Source of the DNA: Amycolatopsis sp. cg9
GTDB lineage: Bacteria; Actinomycetota; Actinomycetes; Mycobacteriales; Pseudonocardiaceae
Direction: 5' to 3'
NCBI RefSeq assembly: GCF_041346945.1
Contig: NZ_CP166850.1
Coordinates: forward strand, 7,362,501 to 7,426,500
Length of the DNA stretch: 64,000 nucleotides
The position numbers and the translations under genes were made by a program. A model generated the notes under the pieces. That model saw only the letters and a list, made by a program, of their open reading frames with translations. It did no database searches and was not told where the DNA came from. Each line of letters opens with the position of its first letter. Position 1 is the stretch's first letter. Positions 61,667 to 64,000 of this stretch are shown here, piece by piece.

Positions 61667-64000
61667 ATGGGGCCAGAAGTGCGGTTTCACCTGCTCGGAC
61701 CGCTGACCGTGACGGTCGGCGGGCGGTCGGTGCCGCTCGGCGGGGCGAAGCAGCGGGTGCTGCTGGCGCACCTGCTGCTCAACGCGAACCGGACCGTCAC
61801 GCCCGGCCAGCTCGTCGAGACCATCTGGCCGCGGGAACCACCCACCTCGGCCACCGCCAACCTGCAGACCTACGTCTGGCGCCTGCGCCGCCTGCTGCCG
61901 GACACGCTCCTGCGCACCCACGGCCCGGGGTACTCGCTCGCCGTCGGCCCCGACGCCGTGGACGCGCACCGGTTCGCCCGGCTCGTCGCCGACGCCAAGC
62001 GGGCGGACTGCCCCGAGGCCGCGCTGGCGCTGCTGGCCGAAGCCGAAACGCTCTGGCGCGGCGATCCCCTCGAGGACCTGCCCACCGCGCCGGCGTGGGA
62101 CGCCGAACTCGGCCGGCTCGTCGAGAACCGGCTGGCCGCGGTCGAGGAACGGCTGGCGTTGCAGGTGTCGCTCGGCCGGCACGACCCGGCGATCGCCGAG
62201 CTCACCGTGCTGCTGGCCGAGCACCCCTACCGGGAACGCCTGTGGCAGCAGTACCTGCTGGCGCTCACCGGCGCGGGCCGGCGGGCCGAAGCCCTGCAGG
62301 CGTACGCGACGGCGCGGGAGCGCCTGGTCACCGAACTCGGCGTCGAACCGGGACCGGAACTGCGGACGCTGCAGGCCGCGATCCTTTCCGGGGAACCGCT
62401 TCAGGCGCCTCCGGCGGATCCGCCGCCGGTGCGACAGCTCCCGGCGGACCTGCCGGACTTCACCGGCCGCGAAACCTACGTCCGGGACCTGGAGGCCGCC
62501 GTGGGCCCGGCGCCGGTGGTGCTGACCGGCGCGCCGGGCACCGGCAAGACGGCGCTGGCCATGCACGTCGCCCACCGCCTCGCCGAGCGGTACCCGGACG
62601 GCCAGCTGTACGTCGACCTGGCCGGCACGGGCACACCGCGCGACCCGGCCGAAGTGCTCGCCGACTTCCTGCACGCGCTGGGCGTCACCGGGAACGCCGT
62701 GCCGGCCGGGCTCGGCCAGCGGGCGGCGGTGTTCCGCTCGCGGCTGGCGGGCCGGCGGATGCTGCTCGTGCTCGACGACGCCGCCACGGCCGCGCAGGTC
62801 CGGCCGCTGCTGCCCGCCGACGCCGGGTGCGCCGTGCTGGCGACGACGCGCGGGCGGCTGCCGGAGCTGGCCGGCGCGAAGCACGTCGAGCTCGGCGTGT
62901 TCGGCGAGCGCGAGGCCTCGGCGCTGCTGGCCGGGGTCGCGGGCGCGGACCGGGTCGTCGGCGAACCGGCCGAAGCGGCGGCGATCGTGCGCTGCTGCGG
63001 GTACCTGCCGCTGGCGATCCGGATCGCCGGGGCGCGGCTGGCCGGGCGGCAGGCGTGGAGCCTGCGGACGCTGCACGACCGGCTCGCCGACGAGTCGAGC
63101 CGGCTGAGCGAGCTACGCGTCGGCGACCTCGGCGTCCGGCCGAGCTTCGAGCTGAGCCTGCGGCAGCTGCCCGCCCGGGCGCGGACCGCGTTCTGCCGCT
63201 CGGCGGTGCTGGGCGCGCAGGACTTCCCGAGCTGGGTCGTCGACGCGGTGCTCGGGCGCGAGGACACGCACGAGGTGCTCGACGTGCTCGTCGACGCCAA
63301 CCTGGTTTCGCTCGCGGGCCGGGACGCCGGCGGGCAGCCGCGCTACCGGCTGCACGACCTGCTGCGGTGCTACGCGGCGGAACTGCTGGCGGAGGAACCG
63401 GCCGCGACGCGGCGGGAAACGCTGGCGCGCGTGCTGTCGGTGCTGCTGGCGCTGGCGAAAACGGCCGCCGCGGGCCTGCCCCCGGCGTTCGGCGCGATGA
63501 CGGGACCCGCGGTGCCCGCCGCGAGCCCGAAGCTGCCCGCCGCTCCGCTGGAGTGGTTCACGGCCGAGCGCAAGCTCCTCGCCGGCGCGGTCCAGCTCGC
63601 GGCGGACGCGGGCCTCGACGAACTGGCCTGGCAGCTGACGGCCGCGGCGGTCCCGTTCTACGACCTGCGCGGCGCGTACGACGAGTGGCGCCGCAGCCAC
63701 CTGACCGCACTGGCGGCCGTCGAGGCGGCCGGCAACCCGGCGGGCGCGGCGGTGCTGCACCGCGGCCTCGGCCAGGTCCGGCTCTACCACGACGAGTACG
63801 AGGCGGCGGTGGCCGACATGGACCGCTCGGCGACGCTGTTTCGCGAACTCGGCGACGTCCGCGGCGAAGCACTGGCGGTGGCGGGCCTCGGCACGGTCGC
63901 CCGGGTCCGCGACCACCCGCGCGAGGCGCTCGGCTGGTACCGGCGGGCCCTGTCCGGGCTGGAGCGCGCGGGCGACCGCACCGGCGTCGCCCAGATGCGC
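61667..64000 (+). CDS. SARP-type regulator with NB-ARC and TPR domains (C-terminus beyond window)
   Basis: At least 778 residues, open to the window end. N-terminal OmpR-type winged helix (about 5-90; LGGAKQRVLLAHLLLNANRTV, LQTYVWRLRRLLP). Bacterial transcriptional-activation domain (about 95-245; ERLWQQYLLALTGAGRRAEAL). NB-ARC ATPase (about 270-560): P-loop TGAPGTGKTALA, LLVLDDA, CGYLPLAIRIAGARLAG. TPR-like repeats start at about 640 (GLGTVARVRDHPREALGWYRRAL). This is the AfsR/DnrI-like layout that activates secondary-metabolite clusters or global metabolism. The ATG at 61667 lacks a ribosome site, and a GTG 12 nt on is possible. Its targets may lie beyond 64000. Confidence 0.9.
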   Translation, partial: MGPEVRFHLLGPLTVTVGGRSVPLGGAKQRVLLAHLLLNANRTVTPGQLVETIWPREPPTSATANLQTYVWRLRRLLPDTLLRTHGPGYSLAVGPDAVDAHRFARLVADAKRADCPEAALALLAEAETLWRGDPLEDLPTAPAWDAELGRLVENRLAAVEERLALQVSLGRHDPAIAELTVLLAEHPYRERLWQQYLLALTGAGRRAEALQAYATARERLVTELGVEPGPELRTLQAAILSGEPLQAPPADPPPVRQLPADLPDFTGRETYVRDLEAAVGPAPVVLTGAPGTGKTALAMHVAHRLAERYPDGQLYVDLAGTGTPRDPAEVLADFLHALGVTGNAVPAGLGQRAAVFRSRLAGRRMLLVLDDAATAAQVRPLLPADAGCAVLATTRGRLPELAGAKHVELGVFGEREASALLAGVAGADRVVGEPAEAAAIVRCCGYLPLAIRIAGARLAGRQAWSLRTLHDRLADESSRLSELRVGDLGVRPSFELSLRQLPARARTAFCRSAVLGAQDFPSWVVDAVLGREDTHEVLDVLVDANLVSLAGRDAGGQPRYRLHDLLRCYAAELLAEEPAATRRETLARVLSVLLALAKTAAAGLPPAFGAMTGPAVPAASPKLPAAPLEWFTAERKLLAGAVQLAADAGLDELAWQLTAAAVPFYDLRGAYDEWRRSHLTALAAVEAAGNPAGAAVLHRGLGQVRLYHDEYEAAVADMDRSATLFRELGDVRGEALAVAGLGTVARVRDHPREALGWYRRALSGLERAGDRTGVAQMR

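Overview
The window looks like chromosomal DNA of a high-GC, mycelial-type actinomycete, most likely in or near Amycolatopsis/Pseudonocardiaceae. This is an inference from the very strong G/C bias at third codon positions, frequent GTG starts, GGAGG ribosome sites, a leaderless gene, a GylR-type glycerol regulator, a SigD/ShbA-like sigma factor, a SARP regulator and many secreted polysaccharide hydrolases. I see no rRNA, tRNA, CRISPR array, insertion sequence or prophage. Genes are tightly packed, and only one stretch over 300 bp (1592-1980) lacks a gene.

Layout. 1-3.4 kb: a CoA-transferase (cut by the window edge), a divergent IclR regulator and an MFS transporter. 3.4-7.5 kb: a SigD-like sigma factor, a small flavin/PPOX-fold protein, a GAF sensor kinase with its LuxR-type response regulator, and an unknown protein. 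7.5-10 kb: folE facing a SufR-like regulator, then a TauE/SafE permease with a long proline-rich loop. 10-16 kb: LacI regulator 1 and a 1362-residue secreted GH35 beta-galactosidase. 16-26 kb: LysE and SDR genes, a CBM2/beta-helix protein, a Tat-exported phospholipase C, a GH16 glucanase, a D,D-carboxypeptidase and a membrane phosphoesterase carrying a young 69-bp tandem repeat.

26.3-43.6 kb is the core: an L-arabinose/arabinan utilisation locus. It holds LacI regulator 2, a YtfQ-type furanose ABC importer (four genes), a secreted LamG3-GH51 arabinofuranosidase, araB-araD-araA and a ChvE/MmsAB-type monosaccharide importer, closed by a strong terminator. Near-identical LacI operators (core TGTTAGCGCTAACA) lie before the GH35 gene, before LacI 2, before the furanose importer and, in variant form, before the GH51 gene and before a third LacI-like protein that has lost its DNA-binding domain (46.1 kb). 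Together they suggest one local regulon: extracellular galactosidase and arabinofuranosidase release sugars, two ABC importers take them up, and AraA/B/D convert arabinose to xylulose-5-phosphate.

43.7-46.9 kb: a GH12 endoglucanase, a DUF1996 secreted protein and the HTH-less LacI sensor. 46.9-54 kb: a glycerol locus with GylR, glpF-glpK-glpD and a second glycerol kinase fused to a C-terminal hemerythrin-like domain. 54-58.2 kb: an APH-family kinase, leaderless argG with an ArgR-like box in its promoter, and a quinone oxidoreductase with its TetR regulator and two matching operators. 58.2-64 kb: a membrane caspase/EF-hand/KAP-NTPase protein (candidate conflict or cell-death system), a secreted trypsin-like protease and a SARP-NB-ARC-TPR regulator running off the end.

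The features most worth following are the caspase-KAP protein, the glycerol kinase-hemerythrin fusion, the HTH-less LacI paralogue with its operator, and a family of nested palindromic intergenic repeats (11.2, 23.4 and 48.9 kb).
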